Positions 12,935 to 24,783 of a stretch of DNA of 64,000 nt are shown piece by piece. The position numbers were made by a program, and so were the translations under genes. The notes beneath the pieces were generated by a model. That model made no database searches, was not told where the DNA came from, and saw only the letters and a list, made by a program, of their open reading frames with translations. The DNA lies in assembly GCF_026914265.1 (NCBI RefSeq), contig NC_069130.1, forward strand, positions 3,866,001 to 3,930,000, given 5' to 3'. Source of the stretch: Mya arenaria. Taxonomy: Eukaryota > Mollusca > Bivalvia > Myida > Myidae. How positions within the stretch are numbered: the stretch's first letter is position 1; every line of letters starts with the position of its first letter.

Positions 12935-15619
12935 TATTGGTATCGTTCAAGCATAAAGTAGCAGAACGTTCAACTAAATATTATATTTAAACTTACCAAT
13001 ATCATGCGATTCCATCTCAGTTGACTGTCCTGAAAACTGAGGGAGGGTTCTATGGCAGCATTTTTTCCTCAGACAAAAGGCTATTCCAAGGGCAATCCCT
13101 ACGAATACAGCAAGCCCAACCACAACGCCAACTATCAGCCAAATATTAACTGCAATGCATATGTATTGACAAAGGTTATATATATACATATTTGTTTAGA
13201 ACATAGAAATTTCTGTTTTTCCAATATAATCTGAATAATAATAAGAACAATGCTTGTTAGCCCATTGGAAATTATGATTCGTCTTTTTTCACATTTTATG
13301 TCATTGGATTAAGAAGAACTATTTCTGCATTCAGAAAAGGTCATCTGCCTTAGGTATAAAAGTGTTTATGATATTGAATAAACACAAGGAAACACTAATA
13401 CTTGTTCTTTCTATCCTTCAATCTTACCCGTTTTAGACGGCGACTGTACACCATTGTCAGTACTGGAAACCGGTTTGCAAATAGAGTTGCTCGTTTGAAG
13501 ACATGGTTGGTACCTGGTTTCCTTCTTCTCACATACTGTGCAATTTTTGCAAGCTTCCTTTGCCGAGGAAAAGTCGGAAAATGTGCTGCCGTTGACACAA
13601 GGAACACAAACTGTGTCCGAAAACATTGAGGCTGTCAATATAAATTAATCAAAATACACGTAAACCATTAGGTAATCACTTGTAATAACAACATAAAAAC
13701 TATACGGTTGTTGTTGTTGTTTTTTAAATCAAAAACAGTTATCTCCCCTACATTAATTAACGGTTCAAGCGATATGTAGCGGATACGAACTATAGTCATA
13801 TGACTTTTGACCTCTATGTGTGACCATGACCTTTAACCGAGCTGGTTGTTACATGTGTTATGCATGCCGTCTCAATATGGTTAACTTTGTTTTAAGTAAT
13901 TTTCGAAAATCTTCAAGTGGTTCACGAGATATGGAGCAGACAAGAACTATAGTACTATAGTCATAAGAAATTCGACCTCTACGTGTGACCTTGACCTTGA
14001 ACCGAGCTGGTTGTAGTATGCGCTCAGCACATCTTCTCATTACGATGAACATTTGTGTGCAGTTATTTGAAAAGTCTTCAAGAAGATCAGATATAGAAAG
14101 GATACGAAATAAAGTCAAATGGCCTTTGACCTCTTAATGTGACCTAAAACTTGAACCGAGCTGGTCGTAACATGTGCTCTAAATTTTTCAGAATAACATT
14201 TACGGCATGTTATTGCAAAATATTTCAAGCGGTTTAATAGATATCGAGCGGACAAAACATACAGTCATATTGACTTTTTCCTCTAACTATCACCTTGACC
14301 TTGAACCGAGCTGATTGTAACATACGCTCTGCACGTCGTCTTTATATGGTGAACATTTGTCGGTAGTTATTTTAAAATCCTTCCAGCGGTTAAAGAGACA
14401 TGGAGCGTAGTAACATGACCTTTGACCTATAAATGTGACATCGACCTTGAACCGAGCAAGCTGTTACATGCGTTCTACATATCGTCCCAATATAGAAACA
14501 TTTGTGGGTGGTGACTTAAAAATCTTCAAGCGGTTGAAGAGATATGGATCGATTTGGGTCGGACAGACAGACGGAAGAACAGACGGATGGACAATATAAG
14601 ACCAGAAAAGACTCAACCAAAAACAATTAATCTCCCTAATAATGGGGGAAATAAAATAATTGATATTGTATAAGCCTGATAATAATAACTATTGTTTGCC
14701 AGTGAATTTTTCGATTCATTGAATGCATTGATAGCAACTTTAAGCCGCCCAAATCCGGTTAGTGAATTAAATTTTAAGTGCAACACCTAAAGCCAGTCGA
14801 TCGACTGTCCACATCAAATAAAAGGGATTGCAGCCATCAGCGAATTGGCATATAGTTTGACGTTATCACCATGGATTTACTATTAAAGAAACCGTCCATT
14901 AAATCGAAGTTTTATATTATGCTCACAAGGACGACACAGTTACAAACAAAAATCTTTGAATTGCCGAAAACTGACTGTTCGAAACCGCTTTCTGGCGTTA
15001 AATTATGCACTGTCTCTGTGCTCCTCATTTAGATTGTGAACTTGATTTCATTAAATGATAGACTAGAAAGCTTTACTATGTTAATTTTCTAACAGTAGTA
15101 TATACATAAGGTTATATATCATTTTCCATGATAGTATATTGAGTTCATTTACAATGATTTCATGAAATAATTGTACGCACCTAATTTCGCCACACCCTCC
15201 CCGACCGAGCATGTAGAAATGGTCCGACATTCGCCGTGCGCTCCAGGTTCCTTCCAATACCCTTGGACACAGGAACACACTATGTCAGATGTTGATGTGC
15301 ACTTTTCACTAATGAATTGCCTTTGTTCATCATCTGGCCGATGATTACCGGGACATTCAGGCCGGCATGGAGTACACTTTCTGTCTGCATTATTGCACGG
15401 AGTGAACGTGTTTGGTTGACAAGGCAGGCATGTGAGGTTTGTATAGTTGATAGAACATTCTTGAACTAAATAGTGTCCAGGTGGGCATTTTCTGCATGTG
15501 TTACCCTCTTGTGTAGTGTAGAACGGATAGTTTTGTTCATCTGAGCACGCTTCTGTTTTTCCACTCACAATGATAATGGATATGAGGACGATGAAAATGT
15601 TTAAATTTTTATTGAACAT
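12427..15619 (-). CDS. Death-domain TNF receptor superfamily-like protein, 392 aa, four exons
   Basis: Exons (minus strand): 15,619-15,181, 13,631-13,428, 13,149-12,997 and 12,809-12,427. All junctions are GT-AG, each intron is phase 1, and the joined frame is 393 codons. Residues 1-24 are a signal peptide (hydrophobic IFIVLISIIIVSG). Exon 1 carries Cys-rich TNFR repeats (CRKCPPGHYL, CLPCQPNTFTPCN, CTPCRPECPG). Exon 2 has another CRD (CVPCVNGSTF, CKNCTVC). Exon 3 has the membrane helix (about 217-240) followed by the basic stop-transfer LRKKCCHR. Exon 4 is a death domain (about 280-355: WELLATALGL, ALISWRNRVESPTLRSL). The protein should be a type I plasma-membrane receptor that signals through death-domain adaptors; ligand unknown. 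The start is the first ATG before the signal peptide. Its paralogue is at 35.1-37.5 kb on the opposite strand. Confidence 0.87.
12841..12933. repeat. (TTG/GGT)n then (GAT)n microsatellite
   Basis: Runs of GTTGTT, GGTGGT and then about 20 GAT triplets. It lies in the last intron of the minus-strand TNF-receptor-like gene, about 30 bp upstream of its death-domain exon. Confidence 0.95.
13738..14650. mobile_element. Non-autonomous element with about five 150-160 bp internal repeats, in intron 1 of the TNFR-like gene
   Basis: The left end GTTATCTCCCC is mirrored by GGGGGAAATAA at the right end, giving short imperfect terminal inverted repeats. Inside, the phrase ACCGAGCTGGTTGTNACATG recurs at about 13,838, 14,000, 14,154, 14,305 and 14,453, so the internal unit is 148-162 bp. 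A GGACAGACAGACGG-type simple tail (about 14,560-14,595) precedes the right end. No coding capacity. I recognise the TTATCTCCC-type ends as common in molluscan genomes, but cannot name the family. Confidence 0.7.
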
Positions 15620-16380
15620 ACTAATTATGTTCTTTTATTCTGAACAGCCTGTTTAGTCCGTCGGCCACAGCAGCGTCATTTCACCATGATCTGTAAACGG
15701 AAAAATGGGATAATTATTAGGAAAGTTTAATATATAGTTCGCCAATACAATGAAGCGTTGACACACTCCGTGCTTTTCGATATACATATTACACTGTTTT
15801 GTTAATACATGAATACAAACTAATAATAGTGGGGTCTAAAGTAAGAAAGCAGATTTCGTCGATGTAGTCACTTCATTTATCAAGTTTTAGATTTTATTCG
15901 TATATATATTCGTATAAAAGAATAAAAGAAGAAAGAAATATAAAAGAATAAAAAGCTGATTCTATTGAAGATGAATATAATGTAATTTACAATAATACAA
16001 AATGTACTACAGTACAGTATTTATATTTAATACATTACAATATTTGAGCAATGCCAACATTTGTTAAATGGTTACAGCCGACAGTATCTTGCTTTAAACA
16101 CACCCAATGATTTGCCATGCTTAATTTCGTCATAAAAAATGCATTTTACAGGGGACTGCTCGTGTTTTCGGACCCAAAATTAGTTGACTCAGTTATGGAT
16201 CTGAAAAAAAATATTTTACATTTATTTACTTATAATATTGTTATTTCAGAAAGATAAAAACACAATTAAATATAAAAGAAGTTTTGGTTATAGTGGGGTC
16301 CACGCCGGTTAAAACAAGAACAATAGAAAACAGGCACTATAACCACTAGGCCTCAATGATACAATTACAATCAACTAACC
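15620..16380. other. Non-coding upstream region of the minus-strand TNFR-like gene
   Basis: This should contain the promoter and 5' UTR of the 392-aa receptor gene, but I see no clear TATA box or other core element. Short AAAGAATAAAAGAA-type runs occur at about 15,915-15,955. No other gene is visible. Confidence 0.4.
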
Positions 16381-17550
16381 ACACAACAAAACAAGAGCCG
16401 TCGTAAGACAGGGCGCTCGACTACGCCGCTTTGACTTAGAAGTGAATACAATTTCGATGTAATATTACCAAGTTTGGTCTCTTTATGTCAAACCTTACTA
16501 AAATTATTCGATACATACATTTTATGCTGCCCTCCCGCCCGCCCGAACAATGACGCAAGTCATTCAAATATCTTGATCTTCAATTATGAAAGTGTGGTTA
16601 AGAGTATACATATATGCCTTTCAAAAGAAATTAAAAATAAAAAAAATAAAAATTTCAAGGGCCATATTTTGTATTTAGGATTTAAATGGTGTTATGTTTC
16701 TTGTTGTAAGATGGTCATAAATAATTTTGAATTGTTTTTATTAAGTGCATTGAATGGACGGTATAGAAGTTTTTTTATTAAAATCCCAACTTGCCCTTAA
16801 CTTTTACTTGCCTAAAACTTTAACCTAATTCAATCAGTATCCATAACTTGTATTGAGGATATGGAGTTATGTAACCTCATTGGGTGATGGCCCTGAACAA
16901 TTCTGTGAAGTATTAAGTCAATTGAATGAGGGGTATAGAAGTTATTAATAAATATCCCAACATGCCCTAAAAATTCAACCTAAGTTCCATGGTCAATCAG
17001 GGGCCAAAATTTGCATAAAAGATAATATGGAGTTATCTAACCTCATTATGTGATGGCTCTGAACAACTGTGTGAAGTATTAAGTCAATTGAATGTATGGT
17101 ATTGGAATTTTAAGTGAAAATCTTGCCCTAAAACTTTAACCTGCCCTAAAACTTTAACCGAAGTCAATCAGGGACCATTACTTGTATTAAGGATAATATG
17201 GAGTTATGTAACCTCATTGTTTGATGGTCCTGAACAACTGTGTGAAGTATTAAGACAATTGAACAAAGGCTATAGAAGTTATTAATAAATATCCCAACCT
17301 GCCCTAAAACTTTAACCTAAGTTCCATTGTCAATCATGGGCCATAATCTGTGTAAAGAATAATATGGAGTTATCTAACCTCATCATACGATGGCCCTGAA
17401 CAACTGTGTGAAGCATTAAGTCAATTGGGTGAAGGGTATTAGACTTATAAGTGAAAATCCCAACTTGCCCTAAAACTTTAACCGGACGCCGACGCCGACG
17501 CCAGGGCGAGTAGTATAGCCCTCCTTTTTCTTCGAATAGTCGAGCTAAAA
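16381..17550. mobile_element. Non-autonomous element with ACAAGAGC head, internal repeats and GACGCC tail
   Basis: It begins AACAAGAGCCGTCGTAAGAC, followed by GGCGCTCGACTACGCCGC, and ends with three GACGCC units, GGGCGAGTAGTATAGCCCTC and TTCGAATAGTCGAGCTAAAA. The GCTCGACTA near the head and TAGTCGAGC near the tail are inverted. Between them about four units of 165-190 bp recur (phrases TATGGAGTTATGTAACCTCA and CTGAACAACTGTGTGAAGTA). The 108-residue frame at 16,474-16,800 lies in this repeat and is not a gene. The same head and tail occur in the element at 21.35-22.83 kb with a different internal repeat. Confidence 0.7.
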
Positions 17551-20073
17551 ACGCTAAACCCGTGGGTAACGGTATTGAAAATTATTGTATTCGACGACGA
17601 TATTTAAGTAAATATCAACAATTCCTGAAGGGTTTTAGCTGTCAATATCTTACTTTAACACTCCTAGTTTACCACACTATTGTAACACAAAATGCATTTT
17701 ACAAACCATGAGCGAGTCCCTTTAAAGGCGCGAGGTAAGGACCCAAAATACACTGAACGTGCAAACAAAACAGCTTATTCAGGTTTCCGCACAAATCTGT
17801 ATCATGCTTGCAAGATATATTGAGGTTTAATATTAAAGTGACACTCTTTTTCAAAATCAATACATGCAGATGTATATAAAAACCATCAATTTTGTCCGAA
17901 AAACCTTTAACTACTTACTAAATAATGCATTTGTGGAAATTATTAATTACTGATAACAGTATTGTAACCGTGTATTTAATTGCAGAAAGCGCAAACATGT
18001 TAAGTGATTGATATATTAAATATTTACTGTGGTCTACTATAGTCTCATAAGGTTGAAATACTGTGTTTTATGTGCATTTCTTTGATATTTAACTCGGTTT
18101 CATTTATAAAAACCATTGTTTTCGATATTTATTCATATTTTTTGGAATATTAAAACATAATCAATAAGAGTGCTAAATCTGATCTGGGAATAAGATTGTA
18201 TCTTTAATTTACGATTCCTCTTGCTAAAAGCGTTGAGTTTCGAATTCAAAATAACAACCGTGACCAACACTTAATTAGATCAAAATAATTTTGGCTAACA
18301 TAGACCGGATTGTTTTTAAAACAAAATTCAGTGAGATTCCAAAACTGTGTTTTGCATAGTAAACAAACTACAGTTAATAAAGTAAACAATGAAAACAAAT
18401 TTTGATATAAGTCAAATAAATTCTCGAACCACTTTCCGGCAATGTTGAATTACCATCACTAGATTATGATATAGTTTTTGTTTTAAAACGGATATTTTTA
18501 CAAAGAAATATACTCTAAAAATTGTTTAGTCAAAGATACATTTACAAGAATAATAGGTTTACTTACGAACATGGATGTATGCGTAAGATCGTCCTAAAGG
18601 TAAAGCTGATAAAAAAAATTAACTTCTCATAGAGCCACCGGTAAAACATTCTTTTTTAAGTAAAAGTAAGCTGAGTACCCTTTTGATTCCATTATATTTA
18701 TATGAATTGAATTCCTCACATTCCGCGATTTAAATTCAATGTTATTTTAACCACCTGTATTGAAGTAAATTGACAACGCATGCGGTTTTATACGAAAACA
18801 AGTTAATCATGTTACCTGCTTTTGAAATATCAGTGTAGTATAATGTGTAGTATTACGTCTTTATTTAAATTGTAATCACTCAGACAAGTTTACAATTGAT
18901 AACTTTCGGTCCTGTTGTTTAATTTAAATGCGTACCGATTTGAACTGTTCGCATTTTAGCTATTCCATTTAATAAGAAAAACTAACTTTTTCATTACTGT
19001 TATTTAATTATCATACCACAAGAAGTATGGTAAAGTGGTTCATGGCTAATGCTCTTAATAGCACATTGTTCGCAAGTTATACTGATTGACCGCATAAAAG
19101 AGAAATGCAATACGAATGTTTTAAAACATTTTCAATTATGCTTCGTCGACAAAAGTGAATTATCTTCGGTGTCATATAAAACGCACTCCCTTAGTGCGTA
19201 TTTTTTAATTTATTTTTTAAACTCATGTTTTTGTTTATACTTATAGCTACTGATTACGTTGCTTTTTATTGTATGTTATTGTATGTTTTCCGATGGTTTA
19301 TAGAGGTTCACAAGTGAATTCAAATTTAAAATTGATAAGTTCACTGTTTTATCGTCTAAGCCCGATTTTAGGTCCGAAACGTGAACGTGCAGAGGTTGGG
19401 ACACAATATAAACGACGCCATTTCCGAAATTGGTGTTACGTTCGCATACACTTGTGCGCGCATTTGATAAATCTACAATTCACTGTCATTTATATTGTAG
19501 GCTTATAATAAAAAATATTCGTGAAATATCGCTTTGGTGCTCACTCGGTGTAATATATGACGATCTGCAACTAAAACAAAAAATAATTCCCTATCTATAT
19601 ATTTGCTAACAAATTTTCTTTTTTACGTATAATTATCCAGTCCTAGCATGAATAAATTACTCATTTGCGTTGTTCAATCCGACAAATACCCGATCTTCGT
19701 AACAAAATACATGTATATCGGATGATATAATTCCTTAAACGTAGATGGCTTTTGAAAGCCATATGTGCTTAAGTGCAAATATATTTATAGCATCGAGAGG
19801 CGAAATTCGTCCAATGCATTTCAGGCTAAAAAATATATATCACTATATGTACTTGAATGTAGGGTCGTGAAACTTGTTTAAACATTTGGACGGGTTTCAA
19901 GCGCCGGTTAAATTCTTAGACCTTTGTTATTCCGTGTGTTATACCATACTTTTGTTGAAAAGTATATTATTAATTGATTCCAGTTTTATAACTTCAGCGT
20001 GTCTTTATTTCCAAATGTTTGATATATTGGGTGTGTTTATATCTATTAATTGAAATATGCAACTGTGTTTAAA
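17551..20073. other. Non-coding AT-rich stretch
   Basis: No gene or clear repeat. A 7-bp stem hairpin (ACGCACTCCCTTAGTGCGT) followed by T-rich sequence occurs at about 19,181-19,199; it has no evident role in an animal genome. Confidence 0.5.
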
Positions 20074-20690
20074 GATGTTGATAAAAGCCGAACAAATTAA
20101 GACGTTGATGAAAGCCAAACAAAATAAGATGTTGATGATAGCCGACCAAATAAGATGTTGATGATAGCCGAACAAATTAAGATGTTGATGATAGCCGACC
20201 AAATAAGATGTTGATGATAGCCGAAAACATTAAGATGTTGATAATAGCCGAACAAATTAAGATGTTGATAATAGCCGAACAAGAAAATATGTTGATGATA
20301 GCCAAACGAGATTAGATGTTGATGAAAGCCAAACAAGATAAGATGTTGATGATAGCCGAACAAGATAAGATGTTGATGATAGCCAAACAAGATAAGATGT
20401 TGATGAAAGCCAAACAAGATAAGATGTTGATGATAGCCGAACAAGATAAGATGTTGATGATAGCCGAACAAGATAAGATGTTGATGATAGCCGAACAAGA
20501 TAAGATGTTGATGATAGCCGAACAAGATAAGATGTTGATGATAGCCGAACAAGATAAGATGTTGATGATAGCCAAACAAGATAAGATGTTGATGATAGCC
20601 AAACAAGATAAGATGTTGATGATAGCAAAACAAGATAAGATGTTGATGATAGCCAAACAAGATAAGATGTAGTTGATAGCCAAACAAGAC
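20074..20690. repeat. 27-bp minisatellite, about 23 copies
   Basis: The unit reads GATGTTGATGATAGCCGAAC then AAGATAA (27 bp). The central copies (about 20,340-20,660) are nearly identical, varying mainly at GCC[G/A]AAC and GAT[G/A]A[T/A]AGCC; copies at the low-coordinate edge are more diverged and lose a base or two. Because 27 is a multiple of three and the unit lacks stops in several frames, it yields long repetitive reading frames on both strands (up to 218 residues). These are not evidence of a gene. Confidence 0.95.
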
Positions 20691-21170
20691 ACTACAAAAC
20701 AATATTGTCTTAATCTTACTGTTTTTATTGTTTCTTTGTATCCATTTTAGCAACCTGTATTATGTTTGGATTATTGAGAATAATTTGAAATTATAAGTAA
20801 TAGGTCTGGGCTGAGTTGTCAGCCATTTTGAAGTTTTCTATTGGTTAACATATAATGCAAAAGGGAGCTGATGTTTGAAAAATATTTTATGGACCCTTGA
20901 ACTTTGTTTGAGCTCGGAAGTTGGTATACCAAAGTCCAGCAACCTTTAGCGTTACCACTGTTTTTACAATAAATGTACTTTGGATAGCATATATTGTGTT
21001 ACTGCATCAGGTATTTGTTAAGGAAAGGACAACAAAATGCATTTGTAAACATAAATTGGTTTGGTCTCTAAAAGCTAGTTCCCCACAGGTGCCAAATAAC
21101 AGTTAAAATTAAAAAGTCACGGCACAATATCTTACCAAATCCAGTTATGTTAAGCCTCCGGTTCCAAATG
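20691..21170. other. Non-coding stretch
   Basis: No recognisable gene or element. The 61-residue frame at 20,921-21,106 has no family resemblance. Confidence 0.4.
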
Positions 21171-21349
21171 TATGTACCAGTCAATTGTTACCACGGCCCC
21201 CAGGACCGGGGAATAGCGGGGTAAAATCCCCACCAAATGCCCCCGCACCCCAGAGACTTTAGGTAAGCCCATCCCCCGCTATTTTTGACGCGAAGACGAA
21301 GCCATCGCATTCGCCCGGCACTGCGGGGGGGGGGGGGGCACTTGGAAGG
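21171..21349. repeat. GC-rich interspersed repeat, related to 33,541-33,620
   Basis: The phrase GTNACCACGGCC.CCAGG.C followed by CGGGGAA and GCGGGG is shared with 33,556-33,606. The copy also contains a run of about 14 G and a CpG-rich part (ACGCGAAGACGAAGCC). It is an unclassified interspersed repeat without coding capacity. Confidence 0.5.
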
Positions 21350-22830
21350 TAACAAGAGCTGCAACAGAGACAGCGCGCTCGACTACTCAGCCGCTTTTCA
21401 GTGTATGGATTGAAAAGTTTTGGCGAAACATGCATGGATCACTGTTAGATTAGATTTCAATGCAATACATGATGTGATGAGAAATAAACATAAATGTAGT
21501 TACATGCAAAACTTTAACCAGGATTTTTAAGTCTAATAATAAAGGGCCATTATTTGCAAAATACAGTTCTAACTTGGTTAATCAATTAGGTTGGATGGTT
21601 GAGTACCATTGTATAAAGTCTCAATGCAATACATCAAGTAGTCGCTGAGATATTATCTTATGTGTGCTAACATGCAAGACCTTAACCAGAATTTCTAAGT
21701 CGAATAATAAAGGGGCAAAAATTATATAATATGAAAGATAGAGTTATCTTACTTGATAAAGAAGAAGAAGGTTAAATGGTTGGGAGCCTGTGTGTAAAGT
21801 TTCAATGCAATATATGATGTATTCGCTGAGGTATTGACTTAAAAGTTGTTACATGCAAAACCTTAACCAGAATTTATATGTCGAATAAAAATGGGGCCAT
21901 TATTTGAATTTAATGCAAACTAGAGTAATCTCACTTAGTTATTTATGTAGATTGGATGGTTGAGTACAATTGTATAAAGTCTCAATGCAATACATCAAGT
22001 AGTTGCTGAGATATTAACCTATGTGTGCTTATATGCAAAACCTTAACCAGAATTTCTAAGTAAAAAAACAAAGGCCCATTATTTGCATTATATTCAAAAA
22101 ATATTATCTTACTTCATTAATTTAGTAGGTTAGTTCGTTGGGAATACATATCTAAATTTTCAATGAAATACATGATATATTTGCTGAGATATTGACTTAA
22201 ATATGGTTACATGCAAAACCTTAACCAGAATTTCTAAGTCGAATAATAAAGCGCAATTATTTTGCATTAAATGCAAACTTGAGTTATCTTACTTGATTAA
22301 TTAAGTAGGATGGATTGTTGAGTACCATCGTTTATAGTCTCAATGCAATATCTCAAGTAGTTGCTGAGATATTAACCTATGTGTGCTTACACGCAAAACC
22401 TTAACCAGAATTTCTAAGTCGAATAATAAAGAGCAATTATTTGCAGTAAATGCAAATTAGAATTATAAAACATGATTAATTAAGTAGGTTGGATGGTTGA
22501 GTACCATTGTATCAAGTCTAAATGCATAACTTCAAGTAGTTGCTGAGATATTAACCTATGTGTGCTTGCATGCAAAACGTTAACCAGAATTTATATCATC
22601 AGAGTTTTTGCATTAAATGCAAACTAGGGTTATCTAACTTAATTAAGTAGGTTGGATGGTTGAATACCATTGTATAAAGTTTCAATGCAATACCTCAAGT
22701 AGTTGCTGAGATATAAACCTTTGTGTGGTTGCACGTAAAACCTTAATCAAGGTGCGACGCCGACGCCGACGCCGACGCTTGGGTGAGTAGTATAGCTTTC
22801 CTTATTCTTCGAATAGTCGATCTAAAACAC
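21350..22830. mobile_element. Second non-autonomous element with ACAAGAGC head, 180-bp internal repeats and GACGCC tail
   Basis: Head AACAAGAGCTGCAACAGAGA, then GCGCGCTCGACTACTCAGCC. The tail has four GACGCC-type units, GGGTGAGTAGTATAGCTTTC and TTCGAATAGTCGATCTAAAA. About seven internal units of roughly 180 bp share the phrases ACATGCAAAACCTTAACCAG and CAATGCAATACATCAAGTAG. Head and tail match the element at 16.4-17.55 kb, but the internal unit differs. No coding capacity. Confidence 0.7.
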
Positions 22831-23159
22831 GGCCAATTCCCCGGTGTTGTTTCATATAGTGTATAACTGTTTTTCCATTTATTATTCAATAACATTTTAA
22901 GGAAATATGCATTGTTTTATTGGCACTGCCACTGTAGAAAGTTTCAAATATATGTTTTTCGCAGAAAGCTTATTTTACTGCACCCCATAGATCAGTATTT
23001 AGACCAATATGTCAGTTAAATTATAAACATGAATATTGTGTTCTCATTCGTAAGCTGATTTTCGTGCCGACAAGTTCCCTCCATGTTGAATGTTTAAGAA
23101 TGTGAGTGTAAGTTCTTAAATTAATATGAATAGGAACTCAGAACCTTGAAGTTCGGAAA
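22831..23159. other. Non-coding stretch
   Basis: AT-rich sequence with no recognisable feature. Confidence 0.4.
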
Positions 23160-23450
23160 AGTTCAGTCCCAGTGGCGGGTCTAGGACTTTCTAAATGGGG
23201 GGCACAACTTATTATAAACATATAAAAATGGAATGCATTATCTTAATCATATAATGACATGGAATTAACAATTTGTTGTCAATGTCAATGATGTTTGGCA
23301 GATCAATTGAATTAAAAAGATAGCATTAACTGATATAAGATAAACCTTTCACAAAAATCATGCCGAGGAGAAGAATCGAACCGGGGTCGATGTATTTGTA
23401 AGCTAGGTCGTTAACTACTCGGCGATCTGAGATACACGTATGTGAAGTAG
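23160..23450 (-). mobile_element. SINE-like repeat with tRNA-derived head
   Basis: Reverse complement of 23,362-23,432 reads as a tRNA-Ser/Leu-like piece: GCCGAGTAGTTAACG (A-box region of class II tRNAs) and CCGGTTCGATTC (B box), spaced as in a tRNA, but without a good acceptor stem. This suggests a SINE promoter rather than a working tRNA. Adjacent at 23,166-23,210 is CAGTGGCGGGTCTAGGA, related to the repeat at 32,498. Whether the two pieces belong to one element is unclear. Confidence 0.5.
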
Positions 23451-24783
23451 AATAAATACTATATAAACCTACATGCAGTAACTTATGTATATATTGATTG
23501 CACTTAACGATACTGTACTTCGGATATAATTGTCATTTAACTGTTCAAAGTAAAAACAACTTGACAACTCATTCCAGAAAGGGTTTCAAATACATTTTTC
23601 TGTATTAATTTACAAAGGCTCTAACATGATTCCAAGAAGTGGACGTTAATAAAGCCGAAATGGAAAATTTCAATTCGGCAACGTTTTGATTTTAAACTTT
23701 TGTTATATGTACGTCATGCACACACATACCTTGTTGACACACAATGTCATTATTAAAAGCAATGACGAGCATAAACTGTGTACATGTTAACAGTTTAAAC
23801 AACTTATACATGTATGTCTGGTATAGGATATATTCTGAAAACACTAAACTAACCCGTATAACTGAAGCCATATTTGTTAACTTTCAATCAGATGTCTGTA
23901 TAAAATGCGGCGCCGATTTATCATTATCGAATGTTTGGGCTCCGATGTCATTTTCAAGAGACTTTCGTGTCTTATACTACACAGTATCATACTTTGAAAT
24001 TGACATACCATTAATACAGGAACACGAGAATCAGGTTCAATAGTTTACTTGCTCAAATAATGATATAAACTTTAAATTGTGACAAAACTTATTTGTACAG
24101 TTAAATCAATAAAGATGTGCCCAAAAAACATAAAAGTCCCTTAGAATTGAACGTGCTTTTTACGATGTATATATATATTGATTATCGTTATACATTGGCT
24201 GACAAATGTCGTCCTAATATTTTCCTTTAAGTACATTCTTAGCTATCTTGAAAATGGATACAAGTTAGTCATGCATTTACTGTTGAGTCATATCATTTCA
24301 AAATGAGCTACAATATTTAAAATAAAATGTACATGAAACGTCTATGTTCCATATCTACGTATACTCGTATAACAGTTCAACTTGTCAAAAATATCCACCT
24401 ATACAAGTTACAAATAGTAATATTGAAATACCTTGTTTTGACTGCTGTATTATTCCCATGGCAAATCTTTTTTATTAGACTACACAACGTGAAACATTAA
24501 AACAAAACTTTGTCAAGTTTAAGATAAATAACCAAAACAGCAAATATCATCTAAACTACCCGTATGTAGATTGCGCAATGCAATTCAAAATATAACACTT
24601 TAACTCACGCAGGTAAACATGCAAATGCAAACAAAACAAATTGATAATACATGTAAGGTAGCATTGGTTCACGTGCATGTAATGCATTACTCACAATTGA
24701 AACAGACTAATTATATTAATGGACCAATAAAACTTTGCTTATTGGTACATGTACTCATTCAATCATTTATAACTTTACGTTCT
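23451..24783. other. Non-coding stretch before the large satellite
   Basis: AT-rich, no family resemblance. The 99-residue frame at 23,744-24,043 has no recognisable domain or splice context. Confidence 0.45.

Noticed and set aside
16474..16800. 108-residue plus-strand frame with a Cys/Pro-rich start
   Set aside because: It lies in the internal repeat of the element at 16.4-17.55 kb; related units at 16.9-17.5 kb do not keep the frame.
19181..19199. Hairpin followed by T-rich sequence resembling a bacterial terminator
   Set aside because: The window is eukaryotic and no gene ends there, so the resemblance is accidental.
20097..20753. Repetitive proteins of 118-218 residues on both strands
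   Set aside because: They are translations of the 27-bp minisatellite; a period divisible by three keeps several frames open.
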